Shown here piece after piece: positions 30,222 through 31,038 of a stretch of 31,038 nt of DNA; position 1 is the first letter of the stretch; each line of letters begins with the position of its first letter. The translations under genes and the position numbers were made by a program. A model generated the notes under the pieces. The model worked only from the letters and a program-made list of their open reading frames with translations. It searched no databases and had not been told where the DNA came from. The stretch comes from Sphaeroforma sirkka (Eukaryota; Opisthokonta; Ichthyosporea; Ichthyophonida), in the NCBI GenBank assembly GCA_001586965.3, contig LUCW03001574.1:1-31038 (forward strand), read 5' to 3'.

Positions 30222-30510
30222 CGCTGCAAACATGAACGAGCGCCAAAAATTCTTGACCGCAGCATGGATGCACTACTGATCCGCCCACTTGTCAATTCCG
30301 CACTAACGTAGACGTCCTCCAGTCTACCGCGGATCGTCTCCGGAAACCGCCAAGCAAAGCATAATGCAAACCTCTTCTCACCTGGCCCGCAAATCCCGGC
30401 AAACGCTTAATCTTTCCTGAACCACTACAGCGACTATGCATGAGCCATACCGCTATGTTCATACATTTAATATACATACTTGTCATTTGTTGAAATAAAT
30501 AATATTATCC
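30222..30510 (+). mobile_element. internally deleted LINE derivative nested in LINE2
   Basis: About 185 bp matching the LINE1 5'/ORF1-like region (CGCTGCAAACATGAACGAGC up to CCCGGCAAACGCT, about 30222-30405) is joined directly to about 105 bp of LINE 3' tail (TAATCTTTCCTGAACCAC to AATAATATTATCC, 30406-30510). LINE2 sequence continues on both sides: GAAAGTAC on the left and CTGCTTACAAATTTCGG on the right correspond to one uninterrupted stretch in LINE1 near 18330-18350. It has both LINE ends but no enzyme region, so it would depend on a full LINE. Confidence 0.75.
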
Positions 30511-30950
30511 CTGCTTACAAATTTCGGTCCAAACCAAGTCATTGTGTGTCTTGTTCGTTTCCACCTATGTCAGTTCGATCCAGGCCACCAGCACATGCCG
30601 AGTGCATCCGTGGTCTGGTGCGGCATCAGTTCACCCCAACCTCGGCTCCTCAACCGAATTATGACGGATATCCTGGTTCCATACTAGCGGGCATTTCGCA
30701 CTCTGCACCAACCCATTCCACGCACTACACGGTGCGGACCTGATCCGTACCACAAAGGTGGGTACGCTACTTATCAGGTCAGGTGGCACGCACTCGATGG
30801 TGTCCGTTTTTTGTCAGCACCGGCCTGAATTGACCCAGCGCATATCCTCCATCGTCGACTCACTTTGGCCTAAGCTTCAAACGGGAATTGCTGACGACTT
30901 CTTCCCATCGATCTTCCCCGAACCACTACAACGGCTATGAGGACTTACCA
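30511..30950 (+). other. 3' non-coding tail of LINE2
   Basis: Matches 17880-18345 reversed, from ATTTCGGTCCAAACC to the CCACTACAACGGCTATG block. After about 30940 the similarity fades and the final ~90 bases show nothing recognisable. Confidence 0.65.
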
Positions 30951-31038
30951 TATGTACACATTATGCTAATATCATTTGAAATCAGTAATTTCACTACTGC
31001 ATATTGAAGGCTTTGTTCAAAATTCAGACCTCTCTGCG

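Larger units (their letters stand above)
29434..31038 (+). mobile_element. LINE2: 5'-truncated second copy of the LINE family
   Basis: Starts within the C-terminal part of ORF2: CCACTTTTGTGGCC... matches LINE1 at about 19070-19100 reversed. It runs through the C-terminal region and 3' tail to about 30950, in plus orientation, and may reach the window edge. 5' truncation is the usual result of incomplete target-primed reverse transcription. Its sequence is clearly diverged from LINE1, so the copies are old relative to the LTR elements. A ~289-bp LINE-derived piece sits inside it at 30222-30510. Confidence 0.82.

Overview
This window holds no recognisable host gene. It is a nest of transposable elements from a eukaryote. 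The mix (chromodomain-bearing Ty3/gypsy elements, a Ty1/copia relative, an APE-type LINE) fits a fungus best, possibly an early-diverging one. That is inference, because no host gene or rRNA is present to confirm it.

Layout, left to right. (1) 1-2169, minus strand: the inner part of a decayed Ty1/copia-like element (gag tail, protease, GAG-pre-integrase, integrase core), running off the left edge. (2) 2170-17847, minus strand: Ty3/gypsy element 'A', with its 3' LTR at 2170-2766 and the inner end of its 5' LTR at 17774-17847. (3) 6643-15418, plus strand: a second, unrelated Ty3/gypsy chromovirus-like element 'B' inserted inside A. It has 250-bp LTRs that are almost identical, a full gag-protease-RT-RNase H-integrase-chromodomain order, a 1.3-kb leader and two related tandem arrays in its 3' non-coding region. 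(4) 17848-22065, minus strand: a LINE ('LINE1', ORF1-like + APE + RT) whose 3' end sits inside A's 5' LTR. (5) 22066-29241, plus strand: element 'C', a second copy of the A family in opposite orientation with both ~606-bp LTRs. (6) 29242-29433, minus strand: an inverted partial LTR of the A/C family, possibly the displaced outer part of A's own 5' LTR. (7) 29434-31038, plus strand: a 5'-truncated second copy of the same LINE, itself carrying a ~290-bp internally deleted LINE derivative.

Most notable observations. First, both gypsy families carry, between RNase H and integrase, a ~135-residue domain resembling the Dam-like (N6-adenine methyltransferase-like) domain known from tyrosine-recombinase DIRS elements, with an NPPW motif in B and NPPC in A and C. 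Second, A and C each carry, antisense to gag, a tRNA-shaped Pol III-type module: A and B boxes exactly 45 nt apart, followed directly by a T-run. Third, in B the poly(A) signal of the 5' LTR can pair with the leader just outside the LTR, a possible way to mask that signal only in the 5' copy. Fourth, the A/C and LINE1/LINE2 pairs face each other as inverted copies and could form double-stranded RNA.

Likely order of events: copia first, then A into copia, then B into A and LINE1 into A's LTR, with C close by. LTR similarity makes B and C recent. All LTR elements are treated here as fossils: C and especially B look structurally whole but have several reading-frame breaks, while A and the copia element are more broken.
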